From assembly GCA_026002995.1 (NCBI GenBank), contig BPGK01000001.1, forward strand, positions 62,001-126,000: a DNA stretch of 64,000 bases. The letters are read 5' to 3'. Source of the DNA: Gaiellaceae bacterium (GTDB lineage Bacteria; Actinomycetota; Thermoleophilia; Gaiellales; Gaiellaceae). The translations under genes and the position numbers were made by a program. The notes under the pieces were generated by a model. The model worked only from the letters and a program-made list of their open reading frames with translations, ran no database searches and was not told the origin of the DNA. Below, piece after piece: positions 1 to 8,700 of this stretch (the stretch's first letter is position 1; each line of letters begins with the position of its first letter).

Positions 1-28
1 GACGCGTCTAACATGGACGCAGCGGGCT

Positions 29-577
29 ATGCGGGAGATGACCCTGTACGGCGTGAGCTTCGAGCCGATCGGCAAGCAGCCGATCGTGCTCCTGAAGACT
101 GCGGACGACGATCGCTACCTCCCGATCTGGATCGGCCATGCAGAGGCCGCGGCGATCCTCATGCGCCTTCAGGGCGCGATACCGCCACGGCCGATGACGC
201 ACGACCTGCTCGCGGACGTCGTCTCCGAGCTCCAGGGCGAGGTCGTCCGGGTGACCGTGACCGAGCTCCGCGAGAACACCTTCTACGCGCGGATCACGAT
301 CGTCCAGGACGGGCGGGAGTTGGAGATCGACTCGCGACCGTCGGATGCCATCGCGCTCGCCGTCCGCTGCGACGCGCAGATCTTCGCTGCCGAGGACGTC
401 ATCGAGGAGTCGAGCATCGAGTTCCAGTCCGAGGACGAGACCGAGACGAGCGTCGTGACCGCCTCCAGCCTGGCCGATCTCGACCCGGACGAGTTTCGTG
501 CGTTCCTGGAGACGGTGACGCCGGAGCAGTTCGCCTCGAGCCTCGAGGAAGCGGACGAGGAAGAAGACGAGGAGTAG
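29..577 (+). CDS. Bifunctional nuclease (BFN/DUF151) family protein
   Basis: The 182-residue product carries one DUF151/BFN domain over about residues 4-135, seen from GKQPIVLLK near the N-terminus, PIWIGHAEAAAI at 32-43 and SRPSDAIALAVR at 102-113. Characterised members have DNase/RNase activity; the bacterial substrate is generally unknown. The last 45 residues are strongly acidic. The ATG at 29 fits the usual family N-terminus; an in-frame ATG nine bases later is the alternative. A TAACAT box at 9-14 may be the -10 of a transcript with a very short leader. Its stop codon directly abuts the stop codon of the convergent CPBP gene. Confidence 0.9.
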   Translation: MREMTLYGVSFEPIGKQPIVLLKTADDDRYLPIWIGHAEAAAILMRLQGAIPPRPMTHDLLADVVSELQGEVVRVTVTELRENTFYARITIVQDGRELEIDSRPSDAIALAVRCDAQIFAAEDVIEESSIEFQSEDETETSVVTASSLADLDPDEFRAFLETVTPEQFASSLEEADEEEDEE

Positions 578-1252
578 TCACGCGGTCGCAACGGCGGCGA
601 TCAGGGCCACGCCGTTGAAGACCGCATGGAGCAGGATAGGCGGGAAGACGCTCTCCGTTCGGGCCCGCAACCAGCCGACTGCGACCCCGAAGAAGACGAG
701 CACGGGGAGCCCGAGCACGAGGCCGTGCGCGGCGCCGAAGAGGACTCCGGTCACGACAATGGCCGTCCACGCGCCGTATGGCGCGAGCAACGAGAAGCCG
801 AGGCCCCGGTAGGTCAGCTCCTCGACGACCGGAGCGAGGACGGTCACGGTGACGAAGAAGGCCACGAAGGCGCCTGCACGGCTCGGATCCCACTCCTCGG
901 GGACGAGGCCCTGCTCCTCGCTCGCGTCGAGGAAGGGGGAGAGAGCACCGGCGACGACCCAGATCGCGAGGAGCGCGAGCAGGGCGAGGCCGAGCGCGCG
1001 TTTCCAGGAGGCCGGGCGTCTCCAGGCGAACGCCTCCCGGCGAGGGAGGCCGCGGGCGATGAGGAGGAGGATCACGAGCATGAGGCCGTACTGCACGAGC
1101 GCCGCGACCGAGGACGAGTAGCGGTACGCGACATCGTCCGGAGTCTCGACATCGCTGAAGCGCGAGCCGTACCCGAGCGCCGTGAGGACGCCGACGAAGA
1201 CGAGCCAGGCGGCGAGGCGTCCGGGGTGCCGGCCGAGGTCCGAGACAGCCAT
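578..1252 (-). CDS. CPBP family intramembrane metalloprotease
   Basis: The 224-residue product is a multi-pass membrane protein with the three CPBP (Abi/CAAX-like protease) motifs: EELTYRG at 144-150, FGAAH at 172-176 and HAVFN at 209-213, which supply the catalytic glutamates and metal-binding histidines in this family. Hydrophobic stretches lie at about 14-30, 51-67, 86-104, 129-143 and 160-190. Such proteins cleave prenylated or membrane substrates or give bacteriocin immunity; the substrate here cannot be inferred. The start is an ATG at 1252. It is convergent with the nuclease gene, with zero bases between the two stop codons. Confidence 0.88.
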   Translation of the reverse strand: MAVSDLGRHPGRLAAWLVFVGVLTALGYGSRFSDVETPDDVAYRYSSSVAALVQYGLMLVILLLIARGLPRREAFAWRRPASWKRALGLALLALLAIWVVAGALSPFLDASEEQGLVPEEWDPSRAGAFVAFFVTVTVLAPVVEELTYRGLGFSLLAPYGAWTAIVVTGVLFGAAHGLVLGLPVLVFFGVAVGWLRARTESVFPPILLHAVFNGVALIAAVATA

Positions 1253-1330
1253 TCGGCGGATTCCAGCACGCGGAGGATGTCGCGGGGCGGGTCAGGTGTC
1301 GCCGGACGGCGAAGTCGGAGCGGCCCCGGC

Positions 1331-1336
1331 TAGCAT
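1331..1336 (+). promoter_or_regulatory. Leaderless -10 box of the penicillin-binding protein gene
   Basis: TAGCAT lies 7 nt before the ATG at 1344, the spacing expected if transcription starts at the start codon itself. There is no Shine-Dalgarno sequence in front of this ATG. Confidence 0.5.
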
Positions 1337-1343
1337 CACTCGT

Positions 1344-3437
1344 ATGAGCGGAGCGCGTGGACGACGGCCGCGGCTCGATCCCGAGACCCTCCGACCCCGC
1401 GCTCGTCACCAGCGCCTCGCGCGCCGCCGCCAACGTCGCCGAGCCGCAGTTCTCGCGTTCGCCAGCATCGCTGTGCTCGGCGCCGTCGCGGGTGTCTCGG
1501 CCTCGACGGCGGTGTTCGCGTACGGCTCCTCGTGTGACCTCTCCTCCCTCCGGCCGGTCGCGATCGGACGGAACTCCTTCGTCTACGCGGCCGACGGCTC
1601 GCTCCTCGGCTCGATCCCGGCCGAGCGGAACCGGCAGCCCGTCAAGGCTGCCGACATGTCCCCCTGGATCCGCAAGGCGACGGTCGCCGTCGAGGACCGG
1701 CGCTTCTTCGAGCACAACGGTCTCGACCTCGAGGGCATCGCTCGCGCCGCGGTCGCGGACATCCGGGCCGGCGCGATCGTGGAAGGCGGCTCGACGATCA
1801 CACAGCAGCTCGTGCGCAACCTCTACATCTCGAAGGAGCGCACGGTCGAGCGCAAGCTCAAGGAGGCGTGTCTGGCGGCGAAGCTCGACGGCGCGTGGAC
1901 GAAGCACCGCATTCTCACGACGTACCTCAATCAGGTCTACTACGGAAACCAGGCGTACGGCATCGAGGCCGCCGCGCAGACGTACTTCTCGAAGCCCGCA
2001 CGCGAGCTGAACATCGCCGAGTCCGCCCTGCTCGCCGGGCTCACGCAGGCCCCGTCGGTGACGAACCCGTTCACCGCCCCCCAACGTGCGCTCGCCCGTC
2101 GGGGCGAGGTGTTGCGCGCGATGCTGGAGACCGGAGTCATCACCCCCCGTCAGTTCCGGCTCGCGTCGTCCTCGGGGCTCGGCCTGAGGCCGGGGAAGCT
2201 GTACAGCGAGATCCGCGAGCCGTACTTCTTCGGTTACGTGCGCGATCGGCTCATCGAGGTGTACGGGGCCGAGCGCGTGCGGTCCGGCGGGCTCCAGGTG
2301 TACACGACGATCGTTCCTCGCTACCAGCGGCTCGCGGAGAAGGCGATCCGCGAGACCCTGAACCTCCCCACCGATCCGGCGGCGGCGCTCATCTCGATCA
2401 GCCCGAAGACGGGAGCGATCCGGGCTATGGCGGCGGTCGTCCCCAACCGACCCGAGAATCAGTTCAACCTCGTCTCACAGGCGCGCCGGCAGCCGGGATC
2501 GACATTCAAGACGTTCGTGCTCGCCGCGGCGGTCGAGATGGGAGTGAACCCGGACTCGACGTACTACGTCTCCGCGCCGTTCGTCTACAAGACGCACCCT
2601 GCAGGGAGTTGCGAGGACGGGAGTTGGTGGTGCGTCAAGACGTACGCCAACGACTACTACGGCTGGAGCTCGATCCGCAGCGCGACGCTCCGCTCCGACA
2701 ACGCCGTCTACGCGCAACTGACGCTCGACGTCACGCCCGAGAAGGTCGCGGAGGTCGCCCGCCGCATGGGCGTGCGCTCCCCACTCGACGTCGGCGGTAC
2801 GTACGTGCCGTCGATCGGGCTCGGCTCGATCGCCGTCTCGCCCCTCGACCTCGCCTCCGCGTACGCGACGCTCGCGGCGGGCGGAGTGTATGCGGAGCCG
2901 ATGGCCATTCGCAAGGTGATCCTCCCGGACGGAACCGTGGACACCGAGTCTGGGTGGGGGAAGCCCAAGCGCCGCCGTGCGATCTCGGAGGGCACCGCGG
3001 CGATCGTCACGCGCATTCTCGAGCAGAACGTGCAGTCCGGGACGGGCACGCGGGCGGCTCTCGGCCGCCCTGCGGCGGGGAAGACGGGCACGAACGAAGA
3101 GCACGCGGACGCCTGGTTCGCGGGCTACACGCCCGAGCTCGCGACGACCGTCTGGGTCGGGTACACGGCGGGCGAGATCCCGATGGAGAACGTCCACGGG
3201 ATCGCCGTCACCGGGGGCAGCTTCCCCGCCGAGATCTGGCGCCTGTTCATGTCGGCGGCGCTCGAGCGTCGGGAGGTTGTGCCGTTCCCGGAGCCGTCGA
3301 GCTGGCCCGAGTGGAAGCCCTTCACCCGCGGGAAGTACGCGCTCGCCTACGACCCGCGACCGGCCACGACTACTGAGACCGAGACCGAGGAGCCGGAGGA
3401 GCCGCCTGCTCCGACGGGAACGCGAGGGCTTCCCTAG
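1344..3437 (+). CDS. Bifunctional penicillin-binding protein 1A (transglycosylase/transpeptidase)
   Basis: This 697-residue class A PBP polymerises and cross-links peptidoglycan outside the cytoplasmic membrane. A basic cytoplasmic tail (1-34) precedes one membrane anchor (about 35-57). The GT51 transglycosylase domain shows EDRRFF at 117-122 (catalytic Glu) and GGSTITQQL at 148-156. The transpeptidase domain has STFK at 386-389 (acylated Ser), SDN at 451-453 and KTGT at 580-583, so both active sites look intact. The C-terminus is a short Thr/Glu/Pro-rich tail. The ATG at 1344 follows a leaderless -10 box; the frame stays open upstream, but that part overlaps the opposite gene and has no PBP character. 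moeA starts on the next base. Confidence 0.95.
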   Translation: MSGARGRRPRLDPETLRPRARHQRLARRRQRRRAAVLAFASIAVLGAVAGVSASTAVFAYGSSCDLSSLRPVAIGRNSFVYAADGSLLGSIPAERNRQPVKAADMSPWIRKATVAVEDRRFFEHNGLDLEGIARAAVADIRAGAIVEGGSTITQQLVRNLYISKERTVERKLKEACLAAKLDGAWTKHRILTTYLNQVYYGNQAYGIEAAAQTYFSKPARELNIAESALLAGLTQAPSVTNPFTAPQRALARRGEVLRAMLETGVITPRQFRLASSSGLGLRPGKLYSEIREPYFFGYVRDRLIEVYGAERVRSGGLQVYTTIVPRYQRLAEKAIRETLNLPTDPAAALISISPKTGAIRAMAAVVPNRPENQFNLVSQARRQPGSTFKTFVLAAAVEMGVNPDSTYYVSAPFVYKTHPAGSCEDGSWWCVKTYANDYYGWSSIRSATLRSDNAVYAQLTLDVTPEKVAEVARRMGVRSPLDVGGTYVPSIGLGSIAVSPLDLASAYATLAAGGVYAEPMAIRKVILPDGTVDTESGWGKPKRRRAISEGTAAIVTRILEQNVQSGTGTRAALGRPAAGKTGTNEEHADAWFAGYTPELATTVWVGYTAGEIPMENVHGIAVTGGSFPAEIWRLFMSAALERREVVPFPEPSSWPEWKPFTRGKYALAYDPRPATTTETETEEPEEPPAPTGTRGLP

Positions 3438-4631
3438 ATGGGGCCTCTGCTCTCGGTCGAGGAGGCGCTCGCGCGCGTCCTCGAGCACGCGCGCCCGGGG
3501 CCTTCCGAAGAGGTGCCGATCGGTGCGGCGGCGGGCCGACGCTTGGCGGCGCCGGCGCCCGCGCGCACGGACTTGCCCCCCTTTCCGAGCTCGGCGATGG
3601 ATGGCTACGCGGTCCGCTCGGCGGACACCCCCGGGGTGCTGCCGGTCGCGTTCCGCATCGCTGCCGGCCGGACATCGCCGCTCGCGCTCGCTCCGGGGTC
3701 GTGCGCGGCGATCTCGACCGGGGCGGTCGTTCCCGACGGAGCCGACGCGGTGGTTCCCCTCGAGCGCGTTCGGATCGAGGGGGAGCTCGTTGAGATCGAC
3801 GAGCCCGTCGTGCCCGGCGCGCACATCAGAGTCCCGGGCGGCGACGTCCGAGTCGGGGAGCCGATCCTCGGTGCCGGCTCGCTCCTCGGCCCCGCGCAGA
3901 TCGGCGCGCTCGCCGCCGCCGGGATCGCCTCCGTCTCCTGTCATGTCCGCCCACGTGTCGCCGTCGTGGCGACCGGAAGCGAGCTCCAGCAGCCGGGCCG
4001 TCCGCTCGAGCTCGGCCAGATCTACGAGTCGAACAGCTGGCTGCTCGCGGCAGCGCTCGCCGAAGCCGGCGCGGTCGTCGAGCGGCTGCCGGTCGTGAGC
4101 GACGAGGAAGACGCCCACCGGGCAGCGATCGCGCGCGGCCTCGACCACGACGTCCTCGTGACCACGGGAGGAGTCTCGGTCGGCCCGCACGATCTCGTTC
4201 GCGCGGTCGAGCGCGAGCTCGGCGTCGAGGAGGTGTTTTGGGGGGTCGCGGTCAAGCCGGGCAAGCCTCTGTCCTTCGGTGTCCGTGGCACGACGCTCGT
4301 GTTCGGGCTTCCGGGCAACCCGGTGTCAGCGCTCGTCGGGGCCGTGCTCTTCGTCCGGCCTGCGCTCGAGGCCGTGCAAGGAGCGCCTGCGCCATCTCCT
4401 CGCTACGAGCACGGGGTGCTCGCCACAGCGCTGACGCCGAGCGTCGAGCGGGACGAGCTCGTTCGCGCCCGGCGCGTCTCCCGGGGCGACGAGACCGTGC
4501 TGGAGCCGATCTCCGGCCAGGAGTCGCACATGATCGTGCGCGCGGCGGCCGCCGATGCGCTCGTTCACGTGCCACGCGGTGACCGTGAGCTCGCAGTCGG
4601 GGCTCGGGTCCGCTACATCCCGCTTGCCTGA
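3438..4631 (+). CDS. moeA: Molybdopterin molybdenumtransferase MoeA
   Basis: The 397-residue product matches MoeA, which inserts molybdate into adenylylated molybdopterin in the cytoplasm. Visible signatures are PPFPSSAMDGYA at 47-58, the MoCF_biosynth block VATGSELQ and TTGGVSVGPHDLV, and GLPGNPVSALV near residue 295, followed by the small C-terminal domain. The start codon directly abuts the PBP stop, so translation is probably coupled. The last 19 bases overlap the 3' end of the opposing M28-like gene. With moaC and mog 4-5 kb downstream it indicates that the organism makes molybdenum cofactor. Confidence 0.95.
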   Translation: MGPLLSVEEALARVLEHARPGPSEEVPIGAAAGRRLAAPAPARTDLPPFPSSAMDGYAVRSADTPGVLPVAFRIAAGRTSPLALAPGSCAAISTGAVVPDGADAVVPLERVRIEGELVEIDEPVVPGAHIRVPGGDVRVGEPILGAGSLLGPAQIGALAAAGIASVSCHVRPRVAVVATGSELQQPGRPLELGQIYESNSWLLAAALAEAGAVVERLPVVSDEEDAHRAAIARGLDHDVLVTTGGVSVGPHDLVRAVERELGVEEVFWGVAVKPGKPLSFGVRGTTLVFGLPGNPVSALVGAVLFVRPALEAVQGAPAPSPRYEHGVLATALTPSVERDELVRARRVSRGDETVLEPISGQESHMIVRAAAADALVHVPRGDRELAVGARVRYIPLA

Positions 4632-6457
4632 CTCGTCCCAGCTCGGCGGCGAGCAGCCCGAGCGACGCTCGTACGAACCAGGCCTGGCGGTGGAGGCTCC
4701 TGCCCGGCCGCGTACGGCGCGTAGCGGCCGAGCGCCAGCGCTCCGAGCTGCGCCGCTGCCGCAGTCCAGGCGAGGGCGAGGAGCACGGTCGACGGGCCGA
4801 TGTACCCGATTCCGGCAAGCTCGACGAGGTACCGAGCCACGTCGGAGACCGACGTCCCGAGACTTCCTGCGAGTACGAGCACGCCGCCGACCGGACCGCT
4901 GAGCCCGAGGGCGAAGAGCGCCATACGGGCGACGTGAGAGCTCGCGCGCGGCAGCCAGAGCCACGCATACAGGCTTGGGAGCAGGAAGAGAACCGCGTAC
5001 GGCCGCGCCGCCGCGACGACGACGGAGAGGCCGCCGAGCCAGACGAGGGCAGCCACGTAGCCGGCAAGCGTCTCGCTCGGGGACGGCGCGAGCCGGCGAG
5101 CGAGGCGTCGCCGCGCGAGCGCCCAGCCGCCGACGAGCGCAGCGGCGAGGATCCCGACCCCGACGGGCGACCAGTCGCCCGCGGCGGGGCCGGTCGGCGG
5201 AAACGGGTACTGGGCGCCGCTCGGAAGCACCCCCACGACGGTCGCGAGCCAGAGGAGCGCGCCGGCGTACAGACATACGAGGATACGGCTTCGGAGCGCC
5301 CTGAAGGCCGGTCGCACCGAGACGCCGCGGCGCCGTGCGCGGGCGAGGAGATCGACGACGCCGACGGCGAACGGTGCGACTGCGATGGCCAGGAGAAGGC
5401 GGAGCGCCCATCCTCCGACGACGCGGCGCTCGTCGAGGAACAGCGAGTCTGCGGTCCCGAAGCTCCGCCGCGGTGTCGCGTCGAGGGAGCCGATCAGGGC
5501 CTCGGCGGCGCGGCCGAGGCCCGCGAGCGCGTTCACGCGCACGCGCGCGTCCACCGCCTCCCCGCTGTCCGGGGGCGCGCCGGTGAGGGCGACGGCAGCC
5601 ATCCCCCGCTGGAGGAACGGCGCCTGCTCGCCCAGGGCGAGCGGGATGCCGAGCGCGACGAGCTGCGCAGGCGCGGACGGCAGCTCCGGCGCGACTCCGA
5701 CCTGCTCGGCAACGCGCGCCGCTGCGGTTCCGACGAGCGCTCTCGCGGGCGAGGCCACCGCCCCGGCTCCGATCGCGAGCTGCGGCACGCCGGGTCGGGC
5801 GAGCCCGTGGAGGACGAGCACGGCGACGACATCTCCTTGCTCGCCGATGCGGCTCGCGAGACGCGCCGCTCCCGCGCCACCCCAGGCGCCGCCATCGGTC
5901 GAGACGAGGACGAGCGTGCGTTGTGGAACCGGCGGCTCGGCTGCCCCGAGCGCCCCGTAGGGCCGGGCGAGCTCGATCAGCGCCGCCGTTCCCGAGGGGT
6001 TGTCCGCAGCGGTTCCTGCACCATCGTTGTCGCGATGGGCAACAACGATCACCATCGACGGGGAACGGCCTCGGATGACCGTGACGATGTTGCGAAGCTC
6101 GACCTCGCCGAGGCCGGGAAGCTCCTCCCGCCAGACGTCCTCCTCGGTGGTCAAGCCGAGCGAGGTCATCGTCTGGCGGTACCAAGCGGCGGCGAGGGCT
6201 GCCTCCGGAGTGCCCGGAACGCGAGCGGGGTACGCGCCAGAGAGCTCCGCGGAGAGCGCCGCAGCCGATGCTCCGTCGAACGCGGGCGACGCCGGCGGAG
6301 GCGGAAGGACGCCCGGCGAGGAGATGGTGAGGAGGCAGAGCGCGAGCGCCGGGAGGAGTACGAGCGACGCGACGCGGACGAGACGGCCGTCGAGAACCTG
6401 TTCCGTCGGGCGGCGACGCGGTCGCCGAGGCCGCCTCGGGGGCCGAGCCGCATCCAT
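4613..6457 (-). CDS. M28 peptidase-like protein with polytopic C-terminal membrane domain
   Basis: The 614-residue product has a basic N-terminus, one N-terminal membrane segment (about 27-45), an M28-like extracytoplasmic domain (about 60-320) and roughly seven to eight hydrophobic segments afterwards. The M28 fold is suggested by VAHRDNDGAG followed by DNPSGTAALIELA, matching the first zinc ligand and the bridging aspartate. Where active M28 enzymes carry the Glu-Glu pair this protein reads STDGGAWGG, and the later Asp and His ligands are not recognisable, so it may not be an active peptidase. The ATG at 6457 lies downstream of a TACTAT box on this strand. It overlaps moeA by 19 bases at the 3' end. 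Confidence 0.8.
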   Translation of the reverse strand: MDAARPPRRPRRPRRRPTEQVLDGRLVRVASLVLLPALALCLLTISSPGVLPPPPASPAFDGASAAALSAELSGAYPARVPGTPEAALAAAWYRQTMTSLGLTTEEDVWREELPGLGEVELRNIVTVIRGRSPSMVIVVAHRDNDGAGTAADNPSGTAALIELARPYGALGAAEPPVPQRTLVLVSTDGGAWGGAGAARLASRIGEQGDVVAVLVLHGLARPGVPQLAIGAGAVASPARALVGTAAARVAEQVGVAPELPSAPAQLVALGIPLALGEQAPFLQRGMAAVALTGAPPDSGEAVDARVRVNALAGLGRAAEALIGSLDATPRRSFGTADSLFLDERRVVGGWALRLLLAIAVAPFAVGVVDLLARARRRGVSVRPAFRALRSRILVCLYAGALLWLATVVGVLPSGAQYPFPPTGPAAGDWSPVGVGILAAALVGGWALARRRLARRLAPSPSETLAGYVAALVWLGGLSVVVAAARPYAVLFLLPSLYAWLWLPRASSHVARMALFALGLSGPVGGVLVLAGSLGTSVSDVARYLVELAGIGYIGPSTVLLALAWTAAAAQLGALALGRYAPYAAGQEPPPPGLVRTSVARAARRRAGTSQASGM

Positions 6458-6464
6458 CGCGGGG

Positions 6465-6472
6465 CTATAGTA
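6465..6472. promoter_or_regulatory. Overlapping divergent -10 boxes
   Basis: CTATAGTA contains TATAGT on the plus strand (6466-6471) and TACTAT on the minus strand (6472 down to 6467). The plus box would give the response regulator a leader of about 42 nt; the minus box would give the M28-like gene an almost leaderless transcript. In such GC-rich DNA this AT-rich core stands out. Confidence 0.45.
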
Positions 6473-6519
6473 GGCCGCGATCTCCGAGGCACTCGGCCCG
6501 AACGCTCACCGTTCCTCTC

Positions 6520-7215
6520 GTGCAGAGCCCCACGACCATCCTCCTCGTCGACGACGAGGAGTCGATTCAGACGCTGCTCAGGTACCCGCTCGAGCGAGAC
6601 GGCTACCGGGTCATCCAGGCCCGTGACGGCGAGGAGGCGCTCGCGCGGTTCGAGGAAGAGGACGTCGACCTCGTGGTCCTCGACGTCATGCTCCCCAAGC
6701 TCGACGGGCTCGAGGTGTGCAAGCGGCTCCGCAATCGGAGCAACGTCCCGATCGTGATGCTCACGGCTCGCGGGGAGGAGCTCGACAAGGTGCTCGGCCT
6801 CGAGCTGGGAGCCGACGACTACATCACGAAGCCGTTCTCGATACGAGAGTTTCGGAGCAGGGTGCGAGCGCTCCTGAGGCGTGCGGCGACTCCGCACGCC
6901 GCTCGCGACCGCGAGCAGGTCATCGAGCGGGGCGAGCTTCGCATCGACATCCCGCGTCGTACCGTCGAGGTGCGCGGCGAGGTCGTGCAGCTCACGTTCA
7001 TCGAGTTCGAGATGCTCGTGCTCCTCGCGTCGAGCCCGGGCGTCGTCTTCTCCCGCCGGGAGCTCCTCGAACGCCTGCGCGGCGGCGCCGACTATCGCGA
7101 GCCGCGGACGATCGACGTTCACGTACGCCACCTGCGCGAGAAGATCGAGCGTGACCCGAGCAACCCGGAGCTCATCCTCACCGTGCGCGGCGCCGGATAC
7201 CGGTTCCGACCCTGA
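6520..7215 (+). CDS. OmpR/PhoB-family response regulator
   Basis: The 231-residue product has a receiver domain (about 5-118) with the acidic pocket DDEE at 11-14, phosphoacceptor Asp55 in VVLDVMLPK, and the conserved Lys104 in TKPFS, followed by an OmpR-type winged-helix DNA-binding domain (about 135-230) ending in TVRGAGYRFRP. It is the DNA-binding partner of the histidine kinase that starts 11 bases downstream. The start is a GTG at 6520. The target genes cannot be told from the sequence. Confidence 0.95.
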   Translation: MQSPTTILLVDDEESIQTLLRYPLERDGYRVIQARDGEEALARFEEEDVDLVVLDVMLPKLDGLEVCKRLRNRSNVPIVMLTARGEELDKVLGLELGADDYITKPFSIREFRSRVRALLRRAATPHAARDREQVIERGELRIDIPRRTVEVRGEVVQLTFIEFEMLVLLASSPGVVFSRRELLERLRGGADYREPRTIDVHVRHLREKIERDPSNPELILTVRGAGYRFRP

Positions 7216-7225
7216 CGGGACGGGG

Positions 7226-8668
7226 ATGAGGATCCCGGGCGGCATCCGGGTTCGCCTGGCGCTCACGCTGGCGGCGATCGTCGCGATTGCGCTCGGGGTG
7301 GCGTACCTCATCGTCGTCCCCTCGCTCGAGGAGCGGTTCGTCGAGACCCGTCTCGACCAGCTCGAGGAGGTCGCCGTTCCGCTCTCGGAGGAGATCCCGG
7401 ACGACCGCGTTCGCTGGCCCGAGGCGCTCGATCGCTCCGCCGCGGTCGCGAACGCTCGCGTCGTCGCGTTCGACGTGCTCGCGAAGACGCCCCCGGCGGT
7501 CGCGGTGTTTGCCGACTCCCAGCGCCGGGACTCGCAGGATGTCCAAGACGACCCGGTGGCGTTGCGCACCGTGCTCAGCGGCAGGCTGGAGCGGGGCCGG
7601 GTGTCCACGGCTGGAGGCGACTTCGCCTCGGTTGCCCTCCCGATGGAGAGCGGCGGCGTCCTGCTCTTCCGCGCCCCGCTCGAGGACACGCTCGCGACCG
7701 TCGAGCTCGTGAAGCGCCGGTTCATCCTCGCGACGGCATTCGCCCTTGTGCTCGCAGTCGTCCTCGGCCTCACGGCGGCGGGGCTGCTCGCCTACCGTCT
7801 GGCGCGGCTCGAGGCCGGCGCGGAGCGCATCGCCGACGGCGACTTCACGGAGCCGATCGTCGATCACGGCGACGACGAGATCGGGCAGCTCGCGCTCGCC
7901 TTCGATCGGATGCGCGTCCGCCTCGCGCGCCTCGACGACGCGCGGCGCGAGTTCGTGGCGAACGCCTCCCATGAGCTACGCACGCCGCTCTTCTCGCTCG
8001 GTGGTTTCCTCGAGCTGCTGAGCGACGAGGAGCTCGACGAGGAGACGCGCCGGGAGTTCCTCGCCACGATGCGCGACCAGGTCGAGCGACTGACGGCGCT
8101 GACGACGGCGCTCCTCGACCTGTCGCGGATTGACGCAGGTCAGCTCGTCCCGGTGCGCGAGCCGGTCGACCTCGAGGTCGCGGCGCATGCGCTCGCTGCC
8201 GAGCTGGGGCCCCTCGCGGAGACGAGGGGTCATGAGCTCGAGGTGCGTGCAGTCCCCGGCGTCGTCGCGCTCGCCGACGAAGATCGCGTGCTCCAGATCG
8301 GGCGGGCGCTCCTGGCCAACGCGCTCACCCACACGCCCGCCGGAACTCGGGTGACGATCGACGTGTACCGGCGCGACGCGCGCGCAGTGCTCGCGGTGCG
8401 CGACGACGGGCCGGGCATCCCGGAAGACCAGCGCGACGCGGTCTTCGAGCGCTTCTACCGCGGTGACGGGAGCTCGGCCTCGGGCAGCGGCCTCGGCCTC
8501 GCGATCGCCCGGGAGCTGGCGCGACTCATGCACGGCGCGGTGCGCCTCGAATCGAGACCCGGTCGAACCGTGTTCTCGCTCGAGCTCGAGGCGGCGAGCC
8601 CGGACACGACGGACGCGTTTTCACGTGAAAACGCAGGCGAGGTCACGCTACCGGGCGGCTCGAGCTGA
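7226..8668 (+). CDS. Two-component sensor histidine kinase
   Basis: The 480-residue membrane kinase has membrane segments at about 9-31 and 167-190 flanking an extracytoplasmic sensor of about 135 residues, then HAMP (about 186-240), HisKA with the phospho-acceptor His249 in ASHELRTPL, and HATPase_c with DDGPGIP and GSGLGLAIA. It follows the response regulator by 11 bases and is certainly co-transcribed with it. The ATG at 7226 gives a normal short cytoplasmic N-terminus. The final 18 codons contain a 20-bp perfect palindrome resembling parS, an unusually AT-rich island for this genome. The sensed signal is unknown. Confidence 0.95.
   Translation: MRIPGGIRVRLALTLAAIVAIALGVAYLIVVPSLEERFVETRLDQLEEVAVPLSEEIPDDRVRWPEALDRSAAVANARVVAFDVLAKTPPAVAVFADSQRRDSQDVQDDPVALRTVLSGRLERGRVSTAGGDFASVALPMESGGVLLFRAPLEDTLATVELVKRRFILATAFALVLAVVLGLTAAGLLAYRLARLEAGAERIADGDFTEPIVDHGDDEIGQLALAFDRMRVRLARLDDARREFVANASHELRTPLFSLGGFLELLSDEELDEETRREFLATMRDQVERLTALTTALLDLSRIDAGQLVPVREPVDLEVAAHALAAELGPLAETRGHELEVRAVPGVVALADEDRVLQIGRALLANALTHTPAGTRVTIDVYRRDARAVLAVRDDGPGIPEDQRDAVFERFYRGDGSSASGSGLGLAIARELARLMHGAVRLESRPGRTVFSLELEAASPDTTDAFSRENAGEVTLPGGSS
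8615..8634. promoter_or_regulatory. parS-like 20-bp perfect palindrome (candidate ParB site)
   Basis: GCGTTTTCACGTGAAAACGC is perfectly self-complementary over 20 bp. Its inner 12 bp, TTTCACGTGAAA, equals the core of the bacterial parS consensus TGTTTCACGTGAAACA; the consensus G and C at the next position of each arm are T and A here. It lies inside the 3' end of the kinase gene, as many parS sites lie in coding DNA. ParB binding is inferred from the motif only. Confidence 0.6.
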
Positions 8669-8688
8669 GGCCCGGCCCCGAACCCGTC

Positions 8689-8694
8689 TACGAT
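8689..8694 (+). promoter_or_regulatory. Leaderless -10 box of moaC
   Basis: TACGAT ends 6 nt before the GTG at 8701, placing the predicted transcription start at the first base of the start codon. Confidence 0.5.
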
Positions 8695-8700
8695 CCCCTC

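Noticed and set aside
399-2084. Long minus-strand open frame opposite the nuclease, CPBP and PBP genes
   Set aside because: Arg/Asp-rich low-complexity translation without any family motif; typical GC-rich shadow of the real genes.
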